Assembly (NCBI RefSeq): GCF_902806455.1
Contig: NZ_CADCWQ010000001.1
Span: 2,170,001-2,234,000 of the forward strand
Direction of reading: 5' to 3'
DNA from: Virgibacillus doumboii
Lineage (GTDB): Bacteria > Bacillota > Bacilli > Bacillales > Amphibacillaceae
Length of the DNA: 64,000 nucleotides
A program made the translations under genes and the position numbers. Below the pieces are notes generated by a model. It saw only the letters and a list, made by a program, of their open reading frames with translations, was not told where the DNA came from and ran no database searches. Of this stretch, positions 8,139 to 17,134 are shown piece by piece. Numbering within the stretch: position 1 is the first letter of the stretch; each line of letters opens with the position of its first letter.

Positions 8139-8609
8139 CTATTCTTTTCCCATACCGCGCAGAAACTGCAGCAGCATCGTAACGCTTCGATTAATCTCCG
8201 GATCTTTCAATGCTTTCAACAGATCCATATACGATGTTCGCTCAGCATCCTCGATTGTACTCGCTACTTCCAATCCACGGTTTAATCTATCTCCAAAATA
8301 TTGAAGTTCATCTATTTTCAGCTCACCAATAAGGAAAAACAGTTTACCGATATTCTCCAACGTTCCCGAGTATTGCGGCTTGTTCAGTTCACCCATGATA
8401 TTTTCCAGCGCATCCTCTTTATGCTTCACAATGGCATTTGCCATATCCAGTGAACCGTTCTTCTCCAAAGATGCCAACAGGTCAATTCCTTTTAAAATAG
8501 CATCCTTATTTTCGCTGACCGCCTTTGAAACCTCATCCAGATTCTGCTCATGTGCGACCTCTTCCGGAACTTCCATCCGCTTGATTTTTGATATCGGTTC
8601 AGACATCAT
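8139..8609 (-). CDS. DUF1641 protein, formate dehydrogenase partner (YrhD-like)
   Basis: A 156-residue DUF1641 protein like B. subtilis YrhD, which is encoded next to YrhE in the same way. It is helical, with the family pattern [37 protein letters not shown] in the middle and a C-terminal [31 protein letters not shown] block. Its start overlaps the formate dehydrogenase stop by 11 bases, suggesting coupled translation and a stable complex. Its role, perhaps linking the enzyme to an electron acceptor, is not established. Confidence 0.85.
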   Translation of the reverse strand: MMSEPISKIKRMEVPEEVAHEQNLDEVSKAVSENKDAILKGIDLLASLEKNGSLDMANAIVKHKEDALENIMGELNKPQYSGTLENIGKLFFLIGELKIDELQYFGDRLNRGLEVASTIEDAERTSYMDLLKALKDPEINRSVTMLLQFLRGMGKE

Positions 8610-11550
8610 GCTTCACCTGACTTCCCGGGAAAATATAGTCATTGCGGTTCCACTTCCGGTCCACCCGTACACCAATTTGCGGCTGCGGATTGCCTCTGCG
8701 GTAATTGTTTGGCGGCAATGGACTCTTTCCTTTTTTCTTAATCACTTCCATCTTCACGGCAATCTCCTTATATGCCGGCGTGTTGGTATCCTTGTCGACG
8801 TTATTATCAGTCAGGAAGTTGACCGCCGTTCTTCCGTTATCATTCAGCGGAAGATAGACTTCTTTTCCCCTGACCCGATCAGTCACGTGCACCAATCCTG
8901 TTACTTCCCCAGCATGGGAAATCAGTTTAATTTCTGCACCTTCTCGAACACCGCGTTCCTCTGCCAGTTCCGGTGAAATTTCAATAAATGCATTCGGCAG
9001 TTTTCTGGTAATCGCCGGTGATTTATACGTCATATTCCCTTCATGGAAATGCTCAAGCACCCGACCATTATTCACATGTAAGTCATATTCTTCATTCGTT
9101 TCGTACCGCAAATTATATTCAAGCGGATAGAACCTAGCCTTATTATCCTCAAATGGAAACCCATCTACATATAACAACGGTGTATCTGTACCATCGGCTG
9201 CGACCGGCCACTGCAGACTATTGTAATCTGTCAGTCTATCATAGTTAACACCGGCAAATAACGGTGCTAGGGATGCAGCTTCATCCATGATCTCAGACGG
9301 GTTCGTGTACCCCCAGTCATATCCCATACGCGACGCAATATCCGTGATAATTTCCCAGTCAGGAAGGGAATCCCCTACCGGATCAAGCGCCTTATATAAA
9401 CGCTGGATACGCCTTTCCGTATTGGTGAACGTTCCTTCTTTCTCAAGACTTGGCACAGCAGGCAAAATAACATCCGCATATTCAGCCGTCTTTGTTAAAA
9501 ATAAATCCTGAATGACAAAGAAATCAAGCTTTTCAAAAGCAGCCCTGACGTAATTGATATTTGCATCAACAATACCCGTATCCTCGCCAAGAACATAAAG
9601 CGAGTTAAGTTCACCCTCATGAATCGCCTCAATCATCTCATGGTTATCTTTTCCCGGCTCACCCGGTATTTCCACATTCCACGCAGTTTCATACCGTGCC
9701 CGCACCACATCATCAGAAACTTTTTCATATCCCGGAAAGAAGTTCGGCATGCTTCCAAAATCACTGCAGCCCTGCACATTATTATGACCCCTTAGTGGAT
9801 ATGCACCGGTGCCATTGCGCATATAGTTGCCGGTAACAAGTAATAGATTTGAGATTGCAGTACTCGTATCACTGCCAAGCTGGTGCTGCGTAACACCCAT
9901 TGCCCAGCAAATTGCAACCTTTTCCACACTGACAATCTGTTCAGCGATTCCAATCAGGTCTTCTTTTGAAATGCCGGTTAATTCCTCGGCATATTCCAGT
10001 GTAAATTGACTCAAGCTTTCTTTATAATCATCAAAACCATTCACCCATTTTTCAACAAACGCACGATTTTCCCATCCCTGGTCAATAATGTATTTTGTTA
10101 CGGCAGACAACCATACCAGGTCCGTTCCGCTTTTTGGCTGGAAAAACCGGTCAGCCCGCTGCCCCATTTCCTGCTTGCGCAAATCAAACACGTAAAGCTT
10201 TTGACCAAATAACTTTTGGGACCGTTTAATCCGTGAAGCCAGCACTGGATGGGATTCCGCTGTATTAGAGCCAATCGTAATCACCATGTCCGCCTCAGCT
10301 ATGTCATCAATCGATCCGGAATCACCGCCATGCCCGACCGTCCGGAAAAGACCTTTCGTTGCCGGTGACTGACAATAGCGCGAGCAGTTATCCACGTTAT
10401 TTGTCCCGACAACCTGACGTGCCAGTTTTTGCATGACATAGGATTCCTCGTTTGTTGCTTTGGATGATGAAATAAATCCAAGTGCATCGGCACCTTTTTC
10501 CGCCTTTATTTCAGAAAAACGCTTCGCCACATAGTCCAGCGCTTCATCCCACTCCACTTCCTTAAACGCCTCACCATCACGGATCAGCGGCTTGGTCAAA
10601 CGCTCTTCCGAATTCACATAATCCCAGCCGAATTTTCCTTTGATGCAAGTGGAAATACCATTCGCCGGTGAATCCTGCTGCGGTTCCACTTTCAAGATTT
10701 TCCGGTCTTTTGTCCAAACATCAAATGTGCAGCCGACACCGCAGTATGTACAAACGGTTTTCGTCTTTTCAATCCGTTCCTCCCGCATTGATGCCTCCGT
10801 GTCAGACACTGCAAATAACGGCCCGTAACCAGGCTCCGCTTTTTTCGTTACATCAATCATCGACCGGAGCAGACCCGGACTGTGATCCGTCATGTAACCC
10901 GCTTCACCAACCATTTCAGTTTCCATTAATGCATTACACGGACAAACCGTAACACACTGCCCGCAGCTGACACATGATGATTCATCAATTGGCACATCAT
11001 TATCCCAGACAACTCGCGGCTGCTCGCGATTCCAGTCAATCAGCAACGTCTCATTCACCTGAACATCCTGACATACCTCCACACAGCGCCCGCACAAAAT
11101 ACACTGATCCGGGTCGTACCGATAAAAGGGACTTGAGTTATCAATCTCATATGGCTTTGGTTCAAATGGTCTTGACTGATGTTCCAATCCAAATTCCGCA
11201 ACCGTATTATGAATCTCGCATGACCCATTGTTATAGTCACAAACCGTACAATACAGCTCATGATTTTCCAATATCCGGTCAAGCGCCTCTTTCTGAGCGG
11301 CATCAACCGGCTCGATTATCGTGTTCACATTCATGCCTGTCTTTACAGTTGTTCCACACGCCCGCGTAATTTCTCCATCAACCTCAACCATACACGTGTC
11401 ACACGTCTGTACCGGGCCGAGCGCCTCGTTGTAACAAATTTGCGGCACAAACTCTCCCGTCGTATTAATCAAATCCAGCAAGTTCTGCTCCGGCTTGGCC
11501 AAGTACTCTTTCCCATTAACTGTAACGATAATATGGTCCTGATTTTGCAA
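8599..11550 (-). CDS. fdhF: Formate dehydrogenase catalytic subunit (YrhE type)
   Basis: A 983-residue molybdo-bis-MGD enzyme oxidising formate to CO2. The N-terminus carries a [2Fe-2S] domain ([19 protein letters not shown]), then a His-Cys [4Fe-4S] region ([11 protein letters not shown]), two ferredoxin clusters ([11 protein letters not shown] and [13 protein letters not shown]) and the MGD-associated cluster CTYCGVGC near residue 262. The active-site segment reads [17 protein letters not shown], so it uses cysteine and not selenocysteine. A C-terminal molydopterin-dinucleotide domain follows. The layout matches soluble NAD-linked or cytosolic enzymes of bacilli. fdhD lies 14 bases upstream and DUF1641 overlaps downstream. 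Confidence 0.93.
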   Translation of the reverse strand: MQNQDHIIVTVNGKEYLAKPEQNLLDLINTTGEFVPQICYNEALGPVQTCDTCMVEVDGEITRACGTTVKTGMNVNTIIEPVDAAQKEALDRILENHELYCTVCDYNNGSCEIHNTVAEFGLEHQSRPFEPKPYEIDNSSPFYRYDPDQCILCGRCVEVCQDVQVNETLLIDWNREQPRVVWDNDVPIDESSCVSCGQCVTVCPCNALMETEMVGEAGYMTDHSPGLLRSMIDVTKKAEPGYGPLFAVSDTEASMREERIEKTKTVCTYCGVGCTFDVWTKDRKILKVEPQQDSPANGISTCIKGKFGWDYVNSEERLTKPLIRDGEAFKEVEWDEALDYVAKRFSEIKAEKGADALGFISSSKATNEESYVMQKLARQVVGTNNVDNCSRYCQSPATKGLFRTVGHGGDSGSIDDIAEADMVITIGSNTAESHPVLASRIKRSQKLFGQKLYVFDLRKQEMGQRADRFFQPKSGTDLVWLSAVTKYIIDQGWENRAFVEKWVNGFDDYKESLSQFTLEYAEELTGISKEDLIGIAEQIVSVEKVAICWAMGVTQHQLGSDTSTAISNLLLVTGNYMRNGTGAYPLRGHNNVQGCSDFGSMPNFFPGYEKVSDDVVRARYETAWNVEIPGEPGKDNHEMIEAIHEGELNSLYVLGEDTGIVDANINYVRAAFEKLDFFVIQDLFLTKTAEYADVILPAVPSLEKEGTFTNTERRIQRLYKALDPVGDSLPDWEIITDIASRMGYDWGYTNPSEIMDEAASLAPLFAGVNYDRLTDYNSLQWPVAADGTDTPLLYVDGFPFEDNKARFYPLEYNLRYETNEEYDLHVNNGRVLEHFHEGNMTYKSPAITRKLPNAFIEISPELAEERGVREGAEIKLISHAGEVTGLVHVTDRVRGKEVYLPLNDNGRTAVNFLTDNNVDKDTNTPAYKEIAVKMEVIKKKGKSPLPPNNYRRGNPQPQIGVRVDRKWNRNDYIFPGSQVKHDV

Positions 11551-11564
11551 AAAAATCCCCTCCT

Positions 11565-12377
11565 CTAATTGCTATAGTGAAAATCTTTTCTTGCATCACC
11601 ATACACTCTGTTTTCATGGGTATATACATTCAGACTGTTTTCACGGACAAACCCAATTGCCGTTATTTGCAGATCATCAGCCAGTCTTAGTGCCAGATCA
11701 GTTGGCGCCGACTTGGCTATCAATATTCCCGCACCAATTTTTGATACTTTTAAAATAACCTCCGATGAAATCCTTCCGCTGAATAAAATAATTTTATCCT
11801 TCAAGAAAATGCGATTTTGCAAAATATATCCGTACAGTTTATCTAGTGCATTATGCCTGCCAATATCAATATAGGAAGCAATTAATTCGTCGGCAGTTGC
11901 CAATGCGGCCTGATGAACCCCGCCTGTCCGGCCGTGCACCTCAGCATTCCTCTCGAATTTTTTCATCAGTTCATATATCTGCTGGGTGGATATCATCATG
12001 TTGGAATAAATCGTTTTGGCTGTTTTCACATCCTGCTTTAGATAAAACTCCCTGCTTTTCCCGCAGCACGAGCCGATCCAGCGCTCGGTCCGCTCGGAAA
12101 ACTCCACGGGGCCGACTAAATCAACATAAACAAAGCCCTTCGCCATATCAACGGATATTTTCTCAACTTGCTTTGGTGAACGGATGATTCCTTCAGATGC
12201 CAAAAATCCGAATGCCATCTCTCGTATATTGTTCGGCGTGCAGACAATCGTTGCGTACTGCTCCTCATTAATCATGACAGTAACCGCAGATTCCCTGGCA
12301 ATCTCATCCTCTTCGTTCATTTTCAGATGGTGATGGTATTTTGCCGTTTGCCACCGCAGCAAACTTTCGTCATTCAT
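11565..12377 (-). CDS. fdhD: Formate dehydrogenase accessory sulfurtransferase FdhD
   Basis: A 270-residue FdhD. It passes sulfur from a cysteine desulfurase to the Mo-bis-MGD cofactor, which formate dehydrogenase needs for activity. It has the SCCGKS region near residue 103, [22 protein letters not shown] and [13 protein letters not shown] motifs, in normal order and length. It is the first gene of the operon and lies 14 bases before the catalytic subunit. A candidate cre site lies 19 bases upstream of its start. Confidence 0.93.
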   Translation of the reverse strand: MNDESLLRWQTAKYHHHLKMNEEDEIARESAVTVMINEEQYATIVCTPNNIREMAFGFLASEGIIRSPKQVEKISVDMAKGFVYVDLVGPVEFSERTERWIGSCCGKSREFYLKQDVKTAKTIYSNMMISTQQIYELMKKFERNAEVHGRTGGVHQAALATADELIASYIDIGRHNALDKLYGYILQNRIFLKDKIILFSGRISSEVILKVSKIGAGILIAKSAPTDLALRLADDLQITAIGFVRENSLNVYTHENRVYGDARKDFHYSN

Positions 12378-12395
12378 ATATCCCCCTCCCTTTTA

Positions 12396-12409
12396 GTAAA
12401 GCGCTTTCA
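12396..12409 (-). promoter_or_regulatory. Candidate cre (CcpA) site upstream of fdhD
   Basis: GTAAAGCGCTTTCA differs from the perfect palindrome TGAAAGCGCTTTCA only at its first bases. It fits the Bacillus catabolite-responsive consensus WTGNAANCGNWNNCW well. It lies 19 bases before the fdhD start codon, where CcpA binding would block transcription. This predicts carbon catabolite repression of the formate dehydrogenase operon. Confidence 0.6.
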
Positions 12410-12689
12410 CTTAAACTAATTTAAATCCTTATACCCCCTGCTATAAGATGAAAAACATATCTATTTTACAGAATATTATAACATATTTATATTAAAAAAA
12501 GACATCACGATTTTGGAATTCTATTGATGAACTACCTGTGAATAAGTTTTGCTATAGGTATGAAGGCCAAAATTCGCTTTGAAGCCTTTATAATTGTCTT
12601 TCAACAATCTATGAAAATAAAATTTTTTACAGAAACCAAAAAATATCTTTCATCTTGGATATGAATGCTCGAACAAAGCTAAATTCCAA

Positions 12690-12875
12690 GTGAATGGGCA
12701 CTCATCAAGCTTATGAGTGACCGAACGAACACAAATTCCATGCGCTCGGGCACTCATCGAGCTTTTGAGTGACCGAACGAACATAAATTCCATGCGCTCG
12801 GGCACTCATCGAGCTTTTGAGTGACCGAACGAACATAAATTCCAAGCGCACGGGCACTCATACGGATTATAGATC
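12690..12875. repeat. Intergenic array D: four 52-nt hairpin units
   Basis: GGGCACTCAT begins at 12696, 12748, 12800 and 12852, exactly 52 bases apart. After most copies come seven bases and the complementary arm TTGAGTGACC. The rest of each unit (CGAACGAACATAAATTCC, then ATGCGCTC) gives a second inverted pairing, GAGTGACCGAACG against CGCTCGGGCACTC. The array therefore alternates one motif in opposite orientations. Array E at 43855 has the same period and first arm. From 12410 to 12690 I see only AT-rich DNA. Confidence 0.92.
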
Positions 12876-12876
12876 C

Positions 12877-12914
12877 AAAAAAACAAAAAGACCTCCACCA
12901 AACCGATGAAGGTC
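12877..12914 (-). terminator. Terminator after glutamate dehydrogenase
   Basis: On the minus strand GACCTTC and GGAGGTC form a stem with one mismatch, followed by TTTTTGTTTTTTTGG. It lies 28 bases after the stop at 12943. Confidence 0.7.
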
Positions 12915-12942
12915 AATCCAGCCACAAACTCTATCAAATACC

Positions 12943-14322
12943 CTAATACAACTTCCCCTGCCGATACAAAATCGTCGATATTTTCATAACAGCATGGATA
13001 TAACAGTTTTGCCGTAACGGAAACGGATCTCCGAAAAACTGCGGGAAGATGGTATCAAACGTCTCTTGCATTTTATCAAACTGACGCTTAAACACTTCTT
13101 CCTCACTGAAGAATTGCGTTTCCCTTCCTTGCAGCCACTCTAAATAGGATACGATTACACCACCGGCATTTGCCAAAATATCCGGGATGATGATGACGCC
13201 TTTTTCATTGAAATATTTATCTGCTCCGCTTGTTACAGGTGCGTTTGCGCCTTCAACGATAATACTGGCTTTCACGTCCTGCATGTTTTCCTGGTGCACC
13301 TGGCCTCCCAGCGCTGCAAGAAACAGTACGTCAACATCCAGTGTCAGTACATCGTCGCGGTCTTTAATCGAAGCTTTCACGTCTGCATCTTTCAATTGAT
13401 CATCATCAACAGGAAGATCGCCATTATTGTTTGATGTGTATTTCACAAGACCCGGAATATCCAAACCGTCTGAGTTGTATAAAGTTACATTCCGGTCACT
13501 GACGGCAACGATTTTGTTGTTCAGATGATTACATTGGAATGCTTCAAGTGCTGCTACCGAACCAACATTTCCAAATCCCTGGAAGGCCAATGACAACGTC
13601 TTATCCTTCTGCTCGAGTGCCGTCTGGGCAAATATATTATCACGCTCTGAAAGCCATTTTTCCTGATTCCCAACAAAGTTATGAAGCATATAACGAAAGG
13701 CGAAATATACCCCTTTTCCAGTTGCTTCCCTGCGTCCAAGTGATCCGCCGTTTACGACACTTTTACCGGTAAAGCTGCCTCTGTATGGCTCCCCGGGACG
13801 GATGCTTTTGTACTCTCCCATCATCCAGTCCATTTCACGGTCACCGGTTCCAACATCCGGAGCCGGAATATCCTTGTCAGGGCCAATAATCTCACTGAAA
13901 TATTGCACATATTTTTTACAAATCATATATAATTCTTTTTCACTATATTCCCGCGGGTTGATAACTACTCCGCCTTTTCCCCCGCCAAACGGAACATCGT
14001 GCAACGCATTCTTCAGTGTCATGAGTGATGAAAGATTAACCACTTCATCCTCATTTACGGATTCATGAAAGCGGATCCCTCCCTTATACGGACCCATAAT
14101 ATTGTTATGTTGAACCCGGAAAGAAGGAACGCGCTCCACTTTTCCATTTTCAAGCGCAATCCGTAAAAACGATTTGTTGACATGGTTGGGAGTGGACAGG
14201 ATCGATACCAATGAAGTAAATGCCTTCTGACGTGCCTGACCTGTTAAATCCGGTAAGAACGATTTATCATCCAACAGGGCATCCAGCGATTCTTCAACAA
14301 TTTTTGCCGTACTGTTTCCCAT
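12943..14322 (-). CDS. Glu/Leu/Phe/Val dehydrogenase, likely glutamate dehydrogenase
   Basis: A 459-residue amino-acid dehydrogenase that interconverts glutamate and 2-oxoglutarate plus ammonia. The substrate domain carries GPYKGGIRFH and the catalytic lysine segment VPFGGGKGGVVINPRE. PAPDVGTGDREMDWMMGEY supplies the catalytic aspartate, and FQGFGNVGS is the dinucleotide fold. The C-terminal NAGGVIVSYLEWLQGRE is typical of GDH. It is longer and more diverged than RocG/GudB. It is a single gene with its own terminator. Glutamate as substrate is likely from motifs, not proven. Confidence 0.85.
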   Translation of the reverse strand: MGNSTAKIVEESLDALLDDKSFLPDLTGQARQKAFTSLVSILSTPNHVNKSFLRIALENGKVERVPSFRVQHNNIMGPYKGGIRFHESVNEDEVVNLSSLMTLKNALHDVPFGGGKGGVVINPREYSEKELYMICKKYVQYFSEIIGPDKDIPAPDVGTGDREMDWMMGEYKSIRPGEPYRGSFTGKSVVNGGSLGRREATGKGVYFAFRYMLHNFVGNQEKWLSERDNIFAQTALEQKDKTLSLAFQGFGNVGSVAALEAFQCNHLNNKIVAVSDRNVTLYNSDGLDIPGLVKYTSNNNGDLPVDDDQLKDADVKASIKDRDDVLTLDVDVLFLAALGGQVHQENMQDVKASIIVEGANAPVTSGADKYFNEKGVIIIPDILANAGGVIVSYLEWLQGRETQFFSEEEVFKRQFDKMQETFDTIFPQFFGDPFPLRQNCYIHAVMKISTILYRQGKLY

Positions 14323-14429
14323 ATATCAAAACCTCCATCATTAGAAATTTTTACCTCTATTAGTTAGAGTGTACCAAAAGCAATGAGTCAAACCAACTAT
14401 AATCATCCCATGAAGAAGGTTTTGTTATT

Positions 14430-15851
14430 CTACAAAATCAATACTGCAAGCAATGTGGAAATAACCAGCCCAAGGATAACCGGTATGAAGTTTTTCCGGA
14501 CCAGATCCATTACGGAAACGCCACAAAAACCGGCAATCGCAATCATTGAGGACCAGGCAACAATCGTTCCGCCACCAGTCCAGATGGAGCCCATTTGGCC
14601 TATAGCTGCGAGCGTTCCCGCATCAATGCCTCCATTTTGCAATGAAGCCGCAAGTGCCCCGGTTAATGGAAGTCCTGAGAAGCCGGATCCATCAAGCCCG
14701 GTAATAATACCGATGATCAATACACTGAATGCCGCAAGCAGTGCACTCTGCGGTAAAAATTCCTGCGTGGACTTTACAAGGTCAAACAGTAATCCGGGTG
14801 CATTTTCATCAATACCTAATATACTTCCCGAAAAGTCCGAGCTGCCAAGGAAAAAGAATCCCGCAATCGGAATTACCGGCCCCATCGCTTTAAACGCAAA
14901 CACAAAGCCATTTGTAATGTGGTTGCTGATGTAATCCAGTGCCCGCTCGCGACCAAAAGCGACCGTTGACAGCAGGAGCAGGATGACCGCAACCCCACCA
15001 ATGAATGCAGCACCATCGCCACCCTCAAAGCCACTCATTCGGCCGGATAACAATTTGTCATACATCATATAAATAACAACGGCCAACAGCGAAATCGGCA
15101 CCAGTACTGCAAACACTTTGCTCCACGTATTTAAATGTGCAGCTTTCGCTTTATTTTCTGATTCCTCGTCTGCCTGCATTGCCTCGAGTTCAACTTCAAT
15201 CAGTTCACTGTCTTTGGAGCGGATTGATTTTCGATATAGAAAATAAGCCAACCCGATCGCTACTGCTCCGGTAATAATTGACAGCAGCAATGCTTTATCA
15301 GTAACCATACCTACATCAATCCCGGCTGACTTTGCCGATAAGCTTGGAGCAACCTGAACAATGTAGTCAGAAGATAACGCCATCCCCTGCCCGGCAAGCG
15401 CAACAGCCATTGCAGCCACAATCGCAGGCAAACCGGATCGTATAGCAGCAGGTACAAGCAGTGCACAAATCAATGGAACTGCTGGCGTCGGCCAGAAGAA
15501 CAACGAAATTACATACGTAACACCAACCAGAACAAAGAAGGAAACATGACCATTAACCATTACCTTCTGGATCGGCTGAATCATCTTGCGGTCTGCACCC
15601 AAATCTCTTAGTGAATGCAGTAACGCCATCATAAATGTAATGATAAGAAAAATACTGAACAGTTCTTTTGCCGCAACTAAGTTGGCATTAAAAATCGCAG
15701 TAAACCCTTCGATTACACTTCCTTTAAATACCCAGGCAATCACAAACGTCCCGAGTAAAGAAGGAAGGACAACCCCTCTTTTGAAAATCATCGTCAGAAT
15801 AATAATCAGCGTGAATAAACCATATAACCAGTGCGCTACAGTAAGCCCCAA
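14430..15851 (-). CDS. Secondary transporter, ion-transporter superfamily-like
   Basis: A 473-residue membrane protein with about 11-12 helices. It resembles citrate/C4-dicarboxylate/gluconate-type carriers in its GLPAIVAAMAVALAGQGMALSSDYIVQ segment and a second repeat ending TGLDGSGFSGLPLTGALA. It has a charged cytosolic loop near residues 205-240 (SIRSKDSELIEVELEAMQADEE). The substrate is unknown. The start is TTG at 15851 with GAAAGGAAG nine bases before it. That ribosome binding site is the 3' arm of a leader hairpin. A zinc-ribbon microprotein gene precedes it on the same strand. Confidence 0.7.
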   Translation of the reverse strand: MGLTVAHWLYGLFTLIIILTMIFKRGVVLPSLLGTFVIAWVFKGSVIEGFTAIFNANLVAAKELFSIFLIITFMMALLHSLRDLGADRKMIQPIQKVMVNGHVSFFVLVGVTYVISLFFWPTPAVPLICALLVPAAIRSGLPAIVAAMAVALAGQGMALSSDYIVQVAPSLSAKSAGIDVGMVTDKALLLSIITGAVAIGLAYFLYRKSIRSKDSELIEVELEAMQADEESENKAKAAHLNTWSKVFAVLVPISLLAVVIYMMYDKLLSGRMSGFEGGDGAAFIGGVAVILLLLSTVAFGRERALDYISNHITNGFVFAFKAMGPVIPIAGFFFLGSSDFSGSILGIDENAPGLLFDLVKSTQEFLPQSALLAAFSVLIIGIITGLDGSGFSGLPLTGALAASLQNGGIDAGTLAAIGQMGSIWTGGGTIVAWSSMIAIAGFCGVSVMDLVRKNFIPVILGLVISTLLAVLIL

Positions 15852-15860
15852 CGTAAAACA

Positions 15861-15902
15861 CTTCCTTTCTAAGTGTGCTATAGCCTATGCACATCGAAAG
15901 GA
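15861..15902 (-). promoter_or_regulatory. Leader hairpin that pairs the transporter's ribosome binding site
   Basis: On the minus strand CTTCCTTTC (15902-15894) pairs exactly with GAAAGGAAG (15869-15861), which is the Shine-Dalgarno sequence of the transporter gene. Inside it TGTGC pairs with GCACA, making a nested stem. In the closed form the ribosome binding site would be hidden. It is too small for the common riboswitch classes I know. It could respond to a protein, temperature or translation of the upstream microprotein gene. Confidence 0.7.
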
Positions 15903-15937
15903 AGCGGTGAAAGTTTTTATGAAGCTGTATGGCTGAA

Positions 15938-16069
15938 TTACTCCGACTTTTTCTCCTCCGCACATTCATTACAAAGCAACTTACCGTTTTTTTGAACCCC
16001 GTCAAAAAAACCATTCTCACAAAAAACATCTTCGCCACATGATTGGCACTGCCCAATTAACTCTCTCAT
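15938..16069 (-). CDS. Zinc-ribbon microprotein, 43 residues
   Basis: A 43-residue protein, MRELIGQCQSCGEDVFCENG at its start and CNECAEEKKSE at its end. Two CxxC knuckles (CQSC and CNEC) about 25 residues apart would bind one zinc ion. The ATG at 16069 has AGGGGTGA upstream. A plausible promoter (TTGCAT, 18 bases, TATACT) overlaps the thiT terminator just upstream. Its stop lies 36 bases before the transporter's leader hairpin, so cotranscription is likely. Function unknown. It is not SR1P or Gin by sequence. Confidence 0.7.
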   Translation of the reverse strand: MRELIGQCQSCGEDVFCENGFFDGVQKNGKLLCNECAEEKKSE

Positions 16070-16095
16070 TATCGTCACCCCTGTTTCCAGTATAT

Positions 16096-16129
16096 AAAAA
16101 CTGGCTCTTCCCATGCAAAGAGCCAGTTT
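16096..16129 (-). terminator. Intrinsic terminator of thiT
   Basis: AAACTGGCTCTT and AAGAGCCAGTTT are perfect 12-base arms around an eight-base loop, followed on the minus strand by TTTTTATA. It lies 24 bases after the thiT stop. Confidence 0.9.
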
Positions 16130-16152
16130 CTGTGAGCGGAATATATTATGAA

Positions 16153-16728
16153 TTATGCAGTCTGCTGTACCAGCGTTTTCGGCTGTTTGTGGAACAACAG
16201 AAAAACGGCAATCGTACATATAATAAACGATGGAATTATATACGAAACGTTGTACAGTAAGGAATAAACCCATACATTTACACCTTCAATTGCCGATTCG
16301 AAAAAGAAGACACCGGCAAAATAATGCGAAATAAACCGCAGCATCGATCCAAGCAATACACCGAACATGATATACATAAGATACTTGGACTTATCTCCTG
16401 ATTTTACCGCTGTTTGAATTCGATTGGCAAAGACTCCTGCAAACCCGAGCACCGTAAATGCTGCCGGGTAATCCAGGATCCCTTGTATCGGATGCAAAAT
16501 ATAATTAGGGCCGATAGCCATCTGCAGCATCCCCCACAGGAACCCGGCTAACAATCCGCCTTTTATGCCCCAGCGAAATGCTACAATAAAAACTGGAATC
16601 ATTGCTAACGAAATCGAACCGCCAAATGCCCATATTTTAAACGACAGGAACGGAATAATATCCAGCATATACGCCAAAGCCGTAAATATAGCAACCTCAA
16701 CCAAAAACAAAATACGTTTCGAACTCAT
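16153..16728 (-). CDS. thiT: Energy-coupled thiamine transporter ThiT
   Basis: A 191-residue S component of an ECF vitamin transporter with six membrane helices. It binds thiamine and works with a shared EcfAA'T module encoded elsewhere. Family features include the AFxGSISLAMIPVFIVAFRWG-like segment and WGMLQMAIGPNYILHPIQGILDYPAAF, whose aromatic residues form the thiamine site. A TPP riboswitch with its terminator lies directly upstream, which confirms the assignment. It has its own terminator. Confidence 0.95.
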   Translation of the reverse strand: MSSKRILFLVEVAIFTALAYMLDIIPFLSFKIWAFGGSISLAMIPVFIVAFRWGIKGGLLAGFLWGMLQMAIGPNYILHPIQGILDYPAAFTVLGFAGVFANRIQTAVKSGDKSKYLMYIMFGVLLGSMLRFISHYFAGVFFFESAIEGVNVWVYSLLYNVSYIIPSFIICTIAVFLLFHKQPKTLVQQTA

Positions 16729-16784
16729 TCAATTTTCCTCCCCTTTGCCGGCAGCACATCCTGCCGTGCGGAATTTTTTGCACA

Positions 16785-16841
16785 CAAAAAAAGCAATGCC
16801 AAAGGGGAAGCTTCCTGATGGGGAATCCGCTCACATTGCTT
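16785..16841 (-). terminator. Riboswitch-controlled terminator before thiT
   Basis: On the minus strand AAGCAATG and CATTGCTT close a long hairpin with an inner GGAAGCTTCC palindrome, followed by TTTTTTT. It lies between the TPP aptamer and thiT and is the expected expression platform. Confidence 0.85.
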
Positions 16842-16860
16842 TTATTCCATCAAAAAAGCC

Positions 16861-16948
16861 ACCATCCCTACGCTAGTACTAACTAACAGGTTCTAAGGGT
16901 AAGAACAAAAACGTTCACTCTCAGCCAAAAAGGCTCCCCCTGTAGGCT
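16861..16948 (-). promoter_or_regulatory. TPP riboswitch (THI element)
   Basis: The minus strand carries the hallmark words in order: CCTACAGGGGGAGCC, GGCTGAGAGTG, ACCCTTAGAACCTG and AGCGTAGGGA. These form the P2/P3 and P4/P5 arms of the thiamine pyrophosphate aptamer. Binding of TPP should favour the terminator hairpin and shut off thiT. From 16960 to 17134 I see no gene. Confidence 0.95.
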
Positions 16949-17134
16949 TCTATTAATCTGCTTTTTTCGTTAGGTGTATTATAACTTATTCATTTGTTGC
17001 TGGCAATATGTGTTTCTTATAAATGGATAGAAATGTGACGGACTACTTGCATGGTCGTAGTAGCACTATTCCTTTGTTAGCAACTTTTCGTTAAGCGGCT
17101 AAAATTTATATTTGACAGCTTTTTAATGAGTTTA

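Noticed and set aside
7792..8304. ORFs across array B
   Set aside because: Same repeat artefact as at array A; frames on both strands are open over the same bases.
8599..11550. Selenocysteine formate dehydrogenase
   Set aside because: The active-site position is cysteine (CSRYC), with no in-frame TGA.
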